64,000 nt of DNA from Paenibacillus sp. PK3_47 (GTDB taxonomy: Bacteria > Bacillota > Bacilli > Paenibacillales > Paenibacillaceae), in contig NZ_CP026029.1 of the NCBI RefSeq assembly GCF_023520895.1, forward strand, positions 1,674,001-1,738,000. Reading direction: 5' to 3'. Shown in pieces: positions 18,308 to 27,896 of this stretch. The notes below the pieces were generated by a model that was not told the origin of the DNA, ran no database searches, and was given only the letters and a program-made list of their open reading frames with translations. Every line of letters starts with the position of its first letter. The first letter of the stretch is position 1. Both the position numbers and the translations under genes were made by a program.

Positions 18308-19189
18308 TTATCCTTTAACGGCCCCTACAGTAATCCCCTGAACAAAGTACTTCTGAACGAACGGATACAAAAGAACAATAGGGCCTGTAGCCACAATGGT
18401 TAAGGCGAGTTTCAGTGATTCCTTTGGCATATCCAGACGCGGGACACTGTTTACCATCTGACTGGAGAAGTTAGCGCTCGACAAGATCTGGTAAAGCGTG
18501 TACTGCAGCGGAAACAGGTCTTCCTTTTCGATAAACATCATGGGTGTCCACCAGTCATTCCAGTATCCGAGTGCCGTGAACATACCTATTGCAGCCATTG
18601 CCGGTTTGGAGAGCGGAATTACAATCTGCAGGAAGATCCGGAAATCACCAGCCCCGTCTATTTTGGCAGATTCTATCAGTGCGTCAGGAAGCGAGCCGTT
18701 AAGGAAATTGCGCAGGATCAGAATATTAAAGACATTGAACATTCCCGCTAACAGAAGCACCAATATCGTGTTTTTAAGATGAAGATTCTGCACAATCAAC
18801 AGGTAGTAAGGAACAAGTCCCCCATTAAACAGGGTTGTGAAATATAGAAAAAATGACAGTGAGTTGCGGTAACGGACATCTTTGCGGAACATCACATAGG
18901 CAGCCATCATGGATAAGAATAACGAAACTGCCGTACCCGCTCCGGTTACAAAAATGGTTACACCGTAAGCACGAAACATTTTTTCCGGGTTTTGAAAGAC
19001 CATCTGATAGGCTTCCAGTGAAAATTCACCTGGCCAAAAGGAATAGCCATTATAAATAATGGAATGTTCCGAAGCAAAGGAATTGATCAGAACGATAAGG
19101 AATGGAACAACAGCAACGAGTGCAAAAAGACTTACGATGATATAAGAGATTGTGCTCATCATTTTTTCATCGCGTGTACGGATAATCAT
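18308..19189 (-). CDS. Sugar ABC transporter permease (LplC/YtcP type)
   Basis: About 293 residues and six membrane segments, starting at the ATG at 19189 because GGAAGGAGT sits 10 bases before it; a GTG at 19201 lies too close to the same site. The EAA loop is 'ESAKIDGAGDFRIFLQIVIPLSKPA'-like (read in two parts, 'ESAKIDGAGDF' and 'IVIPLSKPA'). It pairs with the permease at 19208-20182, 18 bases upstream. MalG/LplC-type members are inner-membrane channels for oligosaccharides or their modified forms. Confidence 0.9.
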   Translation of the reverse strand: MIIRTRDEKMMSTISYIIVSLFALVAVVPFLIVLINSFASEHSIIYNGYSFWPGEFSLEAYQMVFQNPEKMFRAYGVTIFVTGAGTAVSLFLSMMAAYVMFRKDVRYRNSLSFFLYFTTLFNGGLVPYYLLIVQNLHLKNTILVLLLAGMFNVFNILILRNFLNGSLPDALIESAKIDGAGDFRIFLQIVIPLSKPAMAAIGMFTALGYWNDWWTPMMFIEKEDLFPLQYTLYQILSSANFSSQMVNSVPRLDMPKESLKLALTIVATGPIVLLYPFVQKYFVQGITVGAVKG

Positions 19190-19207
19190 GTTATGGACCA
19201 CTCCTTC

Positions 19208-20182
19208 CTAGAACAGTGCCTGATCCCGGTCATAACGCTTCACCAGGCCATTGGCAATCATAATAATGACAAAGCATAATACGGACTGGTATAATCCGCC
19301 TGCAGAGGCCATCCCAAAGTCCTGGCTCACAATCAGAGACCGGAAGACCAGCGTGTCGATGATGTCGGTTGCATCCATCAGAATGCCGTTATTACCGATC
19401 AGCTGGTAGAACATATCGAATTCACCGCGCATAATCCGGCCGATACCGAGCAGCAGCAAAATGATTGTTGTCGGCTTTAACAGCGGAATCGTCAGATAGC
19501 GGACACGCTGGAACACATTCGCTCCGTCAATCTTAGCGGCTTCATATGCAGAAGTATCAAAGCCCATAATCGCTGATAAATACAGGACACTGCCAAATCC
19601 AACCCACTTCCAGACATAGAAGAACGGCAGGATGAAATACCAATAGGAGGTTGAAGAGTAAATATCAACGGGATCTAACCCAAGCCCTGTCAAGACGGAG
19701 TTCAGAAGGCCGTATTCGTAATTGAACAGGTTATATACGATGGCCGCTACGGCTACCCAGGACAGAAAGTACGGCAGAAACAGCAAAGTCTGTGTGGTTT
19801 TCTTGAAAATTTTCCCTGACATCTCCGCGATTAACACCGCTACCAGGATGGAAAAGAACAAATAGGCTGCCAGAAATACGGAATTGTACATAAAGGTATT
19901 TTTGGTGACCAGCCATGCCTTTCCGGAGCTGAAAAAATATTCGAAGTTGTCAAAGCCGGTCCACGGACTGCCGAACATGCCCTCCTGATAATTGAAGCTT
20001 TTAAAGGCAACTACGATTCCAGCCATCGGGATATAGTTGAAAATAATGAAATAGAGCGCGATCGGTACAAACATCAGGTACAGCACTTTATTACGCGCCA
20101 GCTCTTTAAAAAGTCCTCCGCCTTTTCTCTCCAGTTTCGTACGCTTTACCGCTTTCACAGCAGTTTTGACTTCAGCCGCCAT
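19208..20182 (-). CDS. Sugar ABC transporter permease (LplB/YteP type)
   Basis: About 324 residues from the ATG at 20182, preceded by GAGGGAG; an upstream in-frame ATG at 20230 lacks such a site. There are six membrane segments, and the EAA loop 'YEAAKIDGANVFQRVRYLTI' followed by 'PLLKPT' contacts the ATPase. It is the first gene of a five-gene minus-strand operon ending in galactanase. No ATPase gene is present; relatives of this type use a shared MsmX-like ATPase encoded elsewhere. The divergent two-component genes probably control this promoter. Confidence 0.9.
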   Translation of the reverse strand: MAAEVKTAVKAVKRTKLERKGGGLFKELARNKVLYLMFVPIALYFIIFNYIPMAGIVVAFKSFNYQEGMFGSPWTGFDNFEYFFSSGKAWLVTKNTFMYNSVFLAAYLFFSILVAVLIAEMSGKIFKKTTQTLLFLPYFLSWVAVAAIVYNLFNYEYGLLNSVLTGLGLDPVDIYSSTSYWYFILPFFYVWKWVGFGSVLYLSAIMGFDTSAYEAAKIDGANVFQRVRYLTIPLLKPTTIILLLLGIGRIMRGEFDMFYQLIGNNGILMDATDIIDTLVFRSLIVSQDFGMASAGGLYQSVLCFVIIMIANGLVKRYDRDQALF

Positions 20183-20387
20183 ACACTCCCTCTTTTCTCT
20201 TCTTCGTTGAATGCGCTTTCGATTTCTCATAACAAATTATAGTGGAGCCCTTCTGCCGGCAACATAATACAGGTTTACGTTTTTCTTGGTAGAATTACGG
20301 AGTCTTGTTTTTACAGCATTAGCGGTTGCGCCAGGCTTGAAGGAAGCTTTATATTGAGAACAGCAGAATGAAAAGGAGGGGCTATCC

Positions 20388-21944
20388 ATGCGGGCCATGC
20401 TTGTCGATGATGAACCTCTCACCCTTGAGAGCCTGAAGCAATATATAGAGTGGAGTACGCTTGGTGTGGATCGTTTGGAGACCGCTTCCAATGGTGCAGA
20501 AGGACTTAAGCTTGCAATTACATTTAAGCCGCAAATTATTATTAGTGATGTCAGGATGCCGCGTATGAACGGAATTGAATTCGCTACAAAAGTCCGGGAA
20601 TTCGATCCGGAGGTTAAAATTATTTTCCTGAGCGGGTACTCAGATAAAGAATATTTGAAGTCGGCCATTCATTTAAAAGCCGTCCGGTACGTAGAAAAGC
20701 CGGTGAAACTCACAGAAATAACCAGTGCTCTCCAGGAGAGCATCCGGCAGTACCGGTCTGAGCAATATACACGTAACTTCACACGCTCCTTTATTGAACA
20801 GAAGTGGTTAACCCGTTTTATTAAAGAAGAAAAAACATATGCGGAGCTGCAAGCTGAAGAAGGACCCGTCCCCCGGTTGGACTTTCTCGCAGGAATGGTT
20901 CTTCCGCTGGCTATCCGGCTTACAAGCAAACTGGATGGTGTTGAAACCCGTCAGGAAGAATCGACAGAACGCATTGTGCAGTGGCTTTCACAGTATTTCG
21001 GGGAATATTCTTTGACGGGGTACGTAGAGGCCTATACCCTGCTTGTTTTAACCGGGGCTTCAAGTCTCCAACCGGATGTGCAGATTGAGCAGGCAGAGCG
21101 TTTACTTGAAGAACTTTATGAAGTCTTTGGTGTTGATTTTGAGTTTGCCGTCGGGATTGGTCCGGTGACGGAAACCGGGATGGGAATTGGCCGCGCCTGC
21201 CGCCTGGCAACAGAAATATCAAGGCAGCAATTCTTTAAAGGCTACGGCAAAGTGCTTATTGGAACGAAGGAGGGAGATAGCCGCGGGATTACACAGGAAC
21301 GTGAGGATACTTTTATCCGTGAATTCCGCTCCGCACTCCGTGCAGAACACCAGGCAGACGTCCACAACCTTTTGGCTCAGATCACTGATGAATTGCGCAG
21401 TCTTATGGACACGGATACCAAGCGGATTACGAATATCTATTTTCGCTGCTTAATTACACTGCATGAATTCACGGTAGACAAAGGCTTGTCAGTCATTGAG
21501 ACTACCCAGGAGGAGCGGTTCCTCTGGCAGGAAATCAGCAGGCTGTATACTTTGGAGTCATTGCACGATTATGTTGCCGGTAATGTGGGGGCAGTGTTTT
21601 CCCAGCTCATAGAGAAATCGGCTGTAAGTGCCCGGGTATCCGTTATCCTGGACTTTATCCAAGCACATTATATGGATAAGGGGCTTACCATAAGGCAAAT
21701 TGCAGACAACACGTATTTAACCCAAACCTACCTATGCGCTCTTTTCAAAAAAGAGATTGGCAAAACGGTCAACGAATATGTAACAGAGATCCGCATGGCT
21801 AAAGCAAAGGAACTGCTGCAGAACCGGCGGTTAAAATTGTACGAGGTTGCCATGGCCATAGGGATCACGGATTCCAACTATTTTTCATCGCTATTTAAAA
21901 AATCTACGGGACTGACGCCTTCCCAATACCGCGAGAGAATGTGA
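20388..21944 (+). CDS. Response regulator with AraC-type DNA-binding domain (YesN family)
   Basis: A 518-residue two-component regulator. The receiver domain (1-120) has the acidic pair 'VDDEP' near the start, the phospho-acceptor Asp in 'IIISDVRMPRMNG' and the switch Lys in 'YVEKPVK'. A middle helical region (about 125-410) is followed by a double helix-turn-helix (about 415-518) ending 'VAMAIGITDSNYFSSLFKKS' and 'TGLTPSQYRERM'. AAGGAGG precedes the ATG. Only 4 bases separate it from the histidine kinase gene, and it faces away from the galactan ABC operon, so it is the likely activator of that operon. Confidence 0.92.
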   Translation: MRAMLVDDEPLTLESLKQYIEWSTLGVDRLETASNGAEGLKLAITFKPQIIISDVRMPRMNGIEFATKVREFDPEVKIIFLSGYSDKEYLKSAIHLKAVRYVEKPVKLTEITSALQESIRQYRSEQYTRNFTRSFIEQKWLTRFIKEEKTYAELQAEEGPVPRLDFLAGMVLPLAIRLTSKLDGVETRQEESTERIVQWLSQYFGEYSLTGYVEAYTLLVLTGASSLQPDVQIEQAERLLEELYEVFGVDFEFAVGIGPVTETGMGIGRACRLATEISRQQFFKGYGKVLIGTKEGDSRGITQEREDTFIREFRSALRAEHQADVHNLLAQITDELRSLMDTDTKRITNIYFRCLITLHEFTVDKGLSVIETTQEERFLWQEISRLYTLESLHDYVAGNVGAVFSQLIEKSAVSARVSVILDFIQAHYMDKGLTIRQIADNTYLTQTYLCALFKKEIGKTVNEYVTEIRMAKAKELLQNRRLKLYEVAMAIGITDSNYFSSLFKKSTGLTPSQYRERM

Positions 21945-21948
21945 GAAC

Positions 21949-23727
21949 ATGCGGCGCATACTGCAACAATTTTCAAATCTAAGCATACGGAAAAAGCTGT
22001 TTATCTCGTATTTTCTGCTCCTGGCTATTTCCTCTGCCCTGTTCATTTCCGTGAATTCGTACATCACCTCAAGGGATACCGAGAAACAATCCAGGTATTC
22101 ACTGGAAGCCATGCTGCAGCAGTCCAGCTCCTTTCTGAATTACAAGACAAGCTCCGTCCGGAATGTTGTTGATGTTATGGTGCTGCACGATACGATTCAG
22201 ACGCTTGTCAAAAAGTCTGCGGCAGAGTACAGAGATAATATTGGTAACTGGCTGCTGGACGAATATTTTTTTAACCAGCTCATTTATAATGTGCAGACCA
22301 ATCCGGATATTCAGAACATCGGGCTGTATATGTACGAAGGGATGGCAGCCGTTCAGGCTTCCGACCAGTTTCTGCTGCTGGAATCTGCTAAAAATGAACC
22401 TTGGATGAAGCGGATTGCTGAAGAAAACTCTTCTTTTCTTTGGCTCCCGCCCGGAATGGTTAATACGAAGCAGCGGAACACCGTCACATTTATCCGCAAA
22501 GTGACCGATCCGCTGGAAACCGGCGATTTTGCCGGACTGCTGCGTGCGGAAATGCCCAAGGCTGTACTGGAGCAAATTCTGGATCAGTCCCTGTTCACCC
22601 CCTCCAGCGCCGCACTGCTGATTAACAGTCACCAGGAGCTGATCGCCAGTTCGACCAAAACACAAGTGAAGCACCCGGAATCCATCATGGAGGCTCTTCA
22701 AACGCAAAACAGCTTAGGTGTACAACAGGTGGATTCGCTTACGCTGAACGGTGAAAAAACGCTATTGGCTTCCATTTCTGTTGACAATACGGACTGGAGA
22801 TTCGTTCTCGTGGTACCGCACAAGGATATCGCAGCCATCTCGACGAAGGCACGGAATCAGCTGCTGCTCATTTTTGTAGCGGTCGCTGTACTGACACTTC
22901 CTATGGCATATTACGTTTCTTCTTCAGGCACACTCCGAATCCGCAGACTTAGTACAACGATGCGCAAGGTCGGTGTCGATGATTTCAAAACTAAACTTGA
23001 CCCTAAAAACGACGATGAGATCGGGGAACTGATAAAAACCTTCAACCGGATGCTGTACCGCATCGAGGATCTGGCCTCAGATAAGTATCAATTGGGATTG
23101 GATGTCAAAAATATGGAACTGCGTGCCCTTCAGGCTCAGATCAATCCGCATTTTTTATACAACACACTTGATATGGTTAACTGGCTGGCCATGAAGTATA
23201 ATGCTGAAGATATCCAAACGCTAATTACATCTCTCTCTGATTTCTACAAGATCAGCCTAAGCAACGGGGAGGATATTATTCCAATCCGTGCGGAAATTGA
23301 ACATATCCGTGCCTATGTGCTCATTCAGAATATGCGTTTCCGGAACCGGATTGAGCTGATCATCGAAGTGCCGGAGGATGTCCTTATAGCCTCTACACTC
23401 AAATTAGTGCTGCAGCCGTTAGTCGAAAATGCAATTCTGCATGGAATTATGGAAAAGGATCATCCTTATGGTACTATCCGTATTCACGGTTATAAAGACG
23501 GCTCCGGAATCCGGCTAATTGTTGAGGATGATGGTGTCGGAATGGATCATAAGACCGTCCAAAGTATTATGAACGGTACGCTGGAGAGGCACAATGGCGG
23601 CTATGGAATGAGGAACATTCACCACCGTCTGGAGATCATGTTCGGATTCCCTTACGGTCTAAAAGTCGAGAGCCGCTTAGGAACCGGAACAACAATAACA
23701 CTGCTGCTGCCTTTGGATGGGTCTTGA
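21949..23727 (+). CDS. Sensor histidine kinase (YesM family)
   Basis: A 592-residue membrane kinase with a membrane segment at about 18-36, a 270-residue extracellular sensing domain, a second membrane segment ('LLLIFVAVAVLTLPMAYYVS', about 303-322), a HAMP linker, the phospho-acceptor region 'LQAQINPHFLYNTLDMVNW' and an ATP-binding domain with 'LVENAILHGI' and 'VEDDGVGM'. YesM-type kinases sense carbohydrates outside the cell and pair with AraC-type response regulators such as its immediate upstream neighbour. Confidence 0.93.
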   Translation: MRRILQQFSNLSIRKKLFISYFLLLAISSALFISVNSYITSRDTEKQSRYSLEAMLQQSSSFLNYKTSSVRNVVDVMVLHDTIQTLVKKSAAEYRDNIGNWLLDEYFFNQLIYNVQTNPDIQNIGLYMYEGMAAVQASDQFLLLESAKNEPWMKRIAEENSSFLWLPPGMVNTKQRNTVTFIRKVTDPLETGDFAGLLRAEMPKAVLEQILDQSLFTPSSAALLINSHQELIASSTKTQVKHPESIMEALQTQNSLGVQQVDSLTLNGEKTLLASISVDNTDWRFVLVVPHKDIAAISTKARNQLLLIFVAVAVLTLPMAYYVSSSGTLRIRRLSTTMRKVGVDDFKTKLDPKNDDEIGELIKTFNRMLYRIEDLASDKYQLGLDVKNMELRALQAQINPHFLYNTLDMVNWLAMKYNAEDIQTLITSLSDFYKISLSNGEDIIPIRAEIEHIRAYVLIQNMRFRNRIELIIEVPEDVLIASTLKLVLQPLVENAILHGIMEKDHPYGTIRIHGYKDGSGIRLIVEDDGVGMDHKTVQSIMNGTLERHNGGYGMRNIHHRLEIMFGFPYGLKVESRLGTGTTITLLLPLDGS

Positions 23728-23756
23728 AGTAAACCAATATAGAGAGGCTTTTGCTT

Positions 23757-24377
23757 ATGAATATATTAATTTTGGGTGCTACCGGACGGGTTGGGAGCCA
23801 TATAACGGCCCATGCTCTTCATGATGGACATCATGTGACGGTATTAGTCCGCAACCCGGAGAAAATCCAGCGAATGAATCAAAACCTGACTGTGATACAA
23901 GGCAATGTCTTGAATAAAGCAGATATCACCCGTGCAGTACATGGAAATGATGTAGTTATTAGTGCGCTAAGTACCGATGGGACAACAACGCTATCGGATA
24001 GCATGCCTTTAATCATCGAAGCGATGTATAACGAAGGTATAAAGCGTATCTTAACTATAGGTACTGCCGGAATTCTGCAAAGTGAAAGCTCCCCCCATCT
24101 GTTACGGTATCAATCCAGCGAATCCAAACGCAGGTTAACCCGTGCAGCAGAAGAACATCATCAGGTCTATCAATTGCTGCAAAAATCGACTCTTGATTGG
24201 ACGATCATATGTCCTACCTTTTTGAGTAATGGAGAACGTTTGGGGAACTATCGTGTGGAGCGGAATGTTTTGCCTGAAGGGGGGGCTGAAATATCTGTGC
24301 CGGATACAGCAGAATTCACCTATAACCAAATAAGGGACAGACATTTTATCAAATCACGTGTGGGGATTGCTTACTAA
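23757..24377 (+). CDS. NAD(P)H-binding (NmrA/SDR-like) oxidoreductase
   Basis: About 206 residues from the ATG at 23757 (a TTG two codons upstream is also possible; GAGAGG suits the ATG better). The Rossmann motif 'ILGATGRVGSHI' at the N-terminus and 'GNDVVISALSTDG' mark it as an atypical short-chain dehydrogenase/NmrA-like protein. The C-terminal third carries 'LDWTIICPTFLSNGERLGNY', the section that recurs as a scrap at 2906-2966. The substrate is unknown. A terminator follows. Confidence 0.85.
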   Translation: MNILILGATGRVGSHITAHALHDGHHVTVLVRNPEKIQRMNQNLTVIQGNVLNKADITRAVHGNDVVISALSTDGTTTLSDSMPLIIEAMYNEGIKRILTIGTAGILQSESSPHLLRYQSSESKRRLTRAAEEHHQVYQLLQKSTLDWTIICPTFLSNGERLGNYRVERNVLPEGGAEISVPDTAEFTYNQIRDRHFIKSRVGIAY

Positions 24378-24407
24378 TTTTTCTTTATGTATAACTGCCG
24401 TTTATAA

Positions 24408-24448
24408 AAAAGAGCGCCCAGTCCTGTTGAGGGCTCTGGCGCTCTTTT
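24408..24448 (+). terminator. Terminator after the NAD(P)H-binding gene
   Basis: AAAGAGCGCC and GGCGCTCTTTT form the stem with an inner CAG/CTG pairing. It can also serve the converging minus-strand gene at 24503. Confidence 0.8.
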
Positions 24449-24502
24449 AAAGAGATCTAGAGGTTACGTCTCTTTGTTGGACTAACTTTTCCGTTAGCGC
24501 AA

Positions 24503-25183
24503 TCAATCACTCGATCTCACCCATACATTAAGCGAACCTACAGTTGTCCATCCCGATTGAAGTGCTGCTGTAAGACCATCACCTCGTTCGTATCCCACCA
24601 TGGGTAACCCCGGGAAATCAAATGACACTATTTTATCAATGTCAGACCACACATTATCGCTGTTAACACTTGAAAATACGTTGGATATTCCCACAGCATC
24701 TGCACCTAAGCTGGCTATAAATCCGGCCATTTCACCCTTCTTCTTATTTAAATAAATTTTCACATCAGGGCGCTCTAAAAGTTCGGGTCTAATCACATTT
24801 TCGGATCCATGGACGGATGTCCAATCTGCTAGATCTTTTTCCGCTGTGACATGGCACCATCCCGCTTGAACGGGCTCCAAGTTAGCTGCCGGCGCATGAT
24901 AGATCCATTCGGCTGTAAATAACCTTTTAAAATCAAAAGGTGACAACTCGAGATTAGCAAAACTATCTTTGATGGAGGATATATCTTTATTACCAATGAT
25001 GTCCATTACCTCATTCATAGTTACACACCTATTTGCTGTAATTATGTCCGGGTAAAACGTCGGCGCTTTCGATGTTGTCCTCCAAATATGTTTACTTGAA
25101 GTTGCAGTAACACCGTGCGTCTCGCATACTATTCCGCACCAAGCTATATTATTGAATACGGCTGTAACAACCTTTTCACTCAT
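24503..25183 (-). CDS. Hypothetical protein, C-terminal part resembling a GNAT fold
   Basis: A 226-residue protein without signal peptide or membrane segment. Residues about 165-226 ('FPGLPMVGYERGDGLTAALQ' then 'SGWTTVGSLNVWVRS') resemble the last strands of GNAT acetyltransferases, where a 'GF..vG.l.vW' ending is common, but the acetyl-CoA loop is not convincing. A Cys-rich N-terminus (Cys at about 16, 20 and 53) is visible. I do not assign a function. A G-rich ribosome-binding site (GGCGGGGGA) precedes the ATG. Confidence 0.6.
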   Translation of the reverse strand: MSEKVVTAVFNNIAWCGIVCETHGVTATSSKHIWRTTSKAPTFYPDIITANRCVTMNEVMDIIGNKDISSIKDSFANLELSPFDFKRLFTAEWIYHAPAANLEPVQAGWCHVTAEKDLADWTSVHGSENVIRPELLERPDVKIYLNKKKGEMAGFIASLGADAVGISNVFSSVNSDNVWSDIDKIVSFDFPGLPMVGYERGDGLTAALQSGWTTVGSLNVWVRSSD

Positions 25184-25296
25184 GATCGATTCCCCCGCCT
25201 TTGTGGAACTCCGACATTCTTATTCCTAATATAATTCATTCCTGTACGTCCGTCATTGGTTGATTGATCTGATTGTATTTTCAGTTGGCTTAATGG

Positions 25297-26089
25297 TTAA
25301 TGGAACCTAAGCTCATAAGTCTGTTCAATGAGACGCTTCCCCCAGGATTCAACTTCATGTTCAGATTTCTTTTTAAAACCTGCTTTTTCATACATGCCAA
25401 TAGCCGTATTCTGATCTCCGGTCGTGTCCAAAAAAATAAACTTAAAGCCTCTATCTTTGCAATAAAGGATCGCCTCTTGTAAAAGCGATCCTTGTCCGGG
25501 CTGTAATTTTGAAGAAATTCGTAAAACGTCTTACAGACATATCCTTCAAAATGATGATTATATCCGCACTCCTCTGCATAAATCCATCCGTGCATATGAA
25601 TGAGCATCCCTACATCTCCCGGTCTCAACTCATTTCGGATACTTATACTGCGTTTTGTAGGCTTGTCCGATAGCTCCCTCTCAATAGTGGTCATGCTTCT
25701 GGCAATGCTCATTTGGCTTACGTATGGCAATCCAAGGATCAAATTGCGTATTTGTTCTTCAGACAAGGTGTCCATTTTGGACAAGGCCTCTTCTCCGAGA
25801 CTAGATAAAAACAATAACGACGATCTCCCATCCTTCTCGGATTGAACCCGGTAAGTTAAACCCAGTTTATCGAAACGTTTAAGAATCCGGCTTAAATAAC
25901 CTGCATCAATACTAAGATGTTCGATGAGCATTTTGGCTGTGCAATGCTTCGTATTTCCGATCTCATATAGAACCCGCGCTTCCGATAGTGAAAAATTGCT
26001 GTCGAGCAAATGTTTATCAAACCTAGAACTTTTGTGTATAACCGATTGAATTTCCGAATAACCGGCACTAAAGATGTGTCCAACTCCAT
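25297..26089 (-). pseudogene. MarR-GNAT bifunctional regulator, broken by two frameshifts
   Basis: Three overlapping frames together make one protein. The first 24 codons (from ATG 26089) read 'VIRKFNRLYTKVLG'. The middle frame continues with 'HLLDSNFSLSEARVLYEI', a MarR helix-turn-helix. The last frame reads 'LQPGQGSLLQEAILYCKDRG', 'FIFLDTTGDQNTAIGMYEKA' and ends 'YELRFH', a GNAT acetyltransferase domain, with its stop at 25297. The frame changes lie near 26015 and at the T-run 25507-25510 (an A-run of 4 on the coding strand where 5 would restore frame). Both defects look like single-base losses. Either the gene is dead or the assembly has two errors; two independent lesions favour decay. 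Confidence 0.8.
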
Positions 26090-26208
26090 AAGGGACTTCC
26101 AGGCATAATAAATAATATATTTGACTTAGTCAATTAAAATAGCATGGAATGAATGTGCATTATATAGCAAAATGCCCATCAGGTTCCTGCCTGGCGGGCT
26201 ATCTTATG

Positions 26209-26577
26209 CTACAATAAATTTTTTTCAAAACAAATAGCCTCAGTCCGGCCAATATATCTTCCATAGTTAGGGATACAGTAATATCCTTTACTTCCATAAA
26301 ATTGAATAGCTTTCTTGTTAATCTTTCGGGTTTCTAGCCTAATAATAGAGTAATTTAAGTTAATGGCTTCTTTTTCTAAATAATTCAAAATTGACGAACC
26401 TACGCCCATTCTACTTTTTCTGGAGTACATTCTTTTAATTTCAGCGGTGGTTTCGTTTAATGGACATAATGCACCACAACCTAATGGCTGCCCTTGGTAA
26501 CGGCAAATCGCAAATATAGAACGCGGGTTGCTCATATCATCTAAGTTAAAGGAAGTTTCCCCTGTTTCACCAGTCAT
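26209..26577 (-). CDS. GNAT family N-acetyltransferase, N-terminally short
   Basis: A 122-residue protein with the acetyl-CoA loop region 'RMYSRKSRMGVGSSILNYLE' and the following 'RLETRKINKKAIQFYGSKGY', typical of GNAT enzymes. The usual first 20-30 residues are missing, and the frame opens only 39 bases upstream of the ATG before a stop. AAGGGG lies about 11 bases before this ATG. The upstream neighbour is a damaged phosphoesterase gene ending 16 bases away. The gene may be a truncated survivor. Its substrate is unknown. Confidence 0.65.
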   Translation of the reverse strand: MTGETGETSFNLDDMSNPRSIFAICRYQGQPLGCGALCPLNETTAEIKRMYSRKSRMGVGSSILNYLEKEAINLNYSIIRLETRKINKKAIQFYGSKGYYCIPNYGRYIGRTEAICFEKNLL

Positions 26578-26593
26578 TTCCTCGTATTTCCCC

Positions 26594-27228
26594 TTAAATT
26601 CTTCCTGTTTGAAGTGCTACAGCCCAATCTGTTCTTCCATTTTTTTCACTTTGCAGGATAGCCGCATCTCGATTATAAGGTATAGATATTTGTTCTATCA
26701 TCCAGTCGTCTTCTATTTTTGTTACAATTGTATACTTTGCATGATGCGATCCAGACTCCATTTTATGATATATTGGCAATTCATCCGCATAAGCAGGTAG
26801 TCCAACGCTGCCCGGATTAATAACAATTTTATTATTCGGCAAATATACAACTCTTGGGATATGAGAATGCGCACAAAAAACAACGTTTTGCGTAATTCCT
26901 TTAATCAACCCTAATATATCTTCTGTCTTCTTAAAACTAGAGCCATTTGGACTCATTTCCTCTAATAAATGACTTTCGTCACTAGTGGGGGTACCATGAC
27001 AAAAATAAAAATCTTCAGTTTGCAAAGAAAATGGTATAGCAGAAATCCAATTCTTCTGCTCATCATCCAATAAATCTTGGCAATATTTTATTGTTGGATT
27101 ATCGGTATTGATCTCTAATAAAATTCTATCGCCATTACCAATAGTACCGCTTGCAATGCATCTACATTTCCATGAATATCAGATAGGATAGCCGTCTTCA
27201 TTACCAATGATTTATCGCATTTTTGCAT
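26594..27228 (-). pseudogene. Metallophosphoesterase (YfcE/MJ0936-like) with an internal deletion
   Basis: The 5' part from ATG 27228 (AAGGAG upstream) reads 'MKTAILSDIHGNVDALQAV', including the metal-binding DxH motif. The rest, in another frame, starts 'IGNGDRILLEIN' near 27135 and runs through 'FYFCHGTP', 'VFCAHSHIPRVV' and 'INPGSVGLP', the later metal-binding His motifs. About 40-50 residues that should hold the GDxx(N/V)xG motif are gone, and the frame changes at the junction near 27140. An open frame of 158 residues survives from 27070 but lacks the first metal site, so activity is unlikely. Confidence 0.8.
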
Positions 27229-27328
27229 ATTGTTTAACTCCTTACACATATAATCCCGAATTTGAATACGCCAGTCTTAATGAATCGAATGTGCTTTGCT
27301 TCACACATGTTATTAATTTTAGTAATTG

Positions 27329-27490
27329 TTATTCCGCTGTATGAAAAAGTTCAACGACGTCCGGAAGCGAGGCCATAGGTAAGTCGAGCTCCTGTGCGGG
27401 AACGATGAATCCCCAGAAGTGAACTCAAATAAATAAGCGGCGACGATAAATAATATTGCGACGTTGGTATATGCACTACGGTAAGAGCTG
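27329..27490 (-). pseudogene. Possible remnant of a membrane-protein gene
   Basis: One frame gives 'SAYTNVAILFIVAAYLFEFT', a hydrophobic segment, and after a frame change another gives 'HFWGFIVPAQELDLPMASLP' followed by a stop at 27329-27331. Together they look like one decayed coding region. The longer 103-residue open frame across 27351-27662 has no protein-like features. I cannot name the family. Confidence 0.35.
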
Positions 27491-27543
27491 GCCTGCATAA
27501 CTGGCAGTGTCTCGAATCCTTCTTCTGTTTACAGGTATGTTGG

Positions 27544-27627
27544 CATCGGCTCAGACGGTACTGCCCATCACATGGTTCCGAATACATTTTTAAAACAGAA
27601 GCCCACCAGCTGAGCCAATGGGCAGTA
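27544..27627. repeat. Two interleaved inverted repeats
   Basis: CATCGGCTCAG (27544-27554) pairs with CTGAGCCAATG (27610-27620, one mismatch). TACTGCCCAT (27559-27568) pairs perfectly with ATGGGCAGTA (27618-27627). The order is A-B-A'-B', so the pairs cross rather than nest. The two right arms overlap by three bases. Possible readings are a pseudoknotted RNA, a two-state switch, or leftovers of an inverted duplicated repeat unit. Confidence 0.5.
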
Positions 27628-27677
27628 TACTTATTATGAATTTTGTGCATAAAAAAAGCCACTCCATTGAGCGACTA

Positions 27678-27896
27678 TCACGGTTTGAGTTTGGTAATTG
27701 CTTCTAGAATGTTCTCCTTAAGGTACAAATGATTTACAGGTAAAACAACATCCTTAGTATCAGAAACTAAAACTCCTTGCGCACGCGCTTGTTTCTCTAC
27801 AGCTTCAGCATATGACATACTGTTATCTTCGACATTTACTAGAATGTTATGAACGTCCCAAAGATCGAGGACTAGTATATGGTTTGATTGCTCCAT
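27678..27896 (-). CDS. Small hypothetical protein
   Basis: A 72-residue soluble protein from the ATG at 27896, which has AAAGGAG 9 bases upstream; a longer frame to 27944 exists but lacks a good site. It has a hydrophobic strand 'ILVLDLWDVHNILVNV' and an acidic helix. It contains no cysteine. No family is recognised. It stands alone among damaged genes, yet its reading frame and ribosome-binding site look intact. Confidence 0.5.
   Translation of the reverse strand: MEQSNHILVLDLWDVHNILVNVEDNSMSYAEAVEKQARAQGVLVSDTKDVVLPVNHLYLKENILEAITKLKP

Noticed and set aside
27351..27662. A 103-codon minus-strand frame
   Set aside because: Its translation looks random; parts of the same DNA in two other frames look more protein-like, so I treat the area as decayed.
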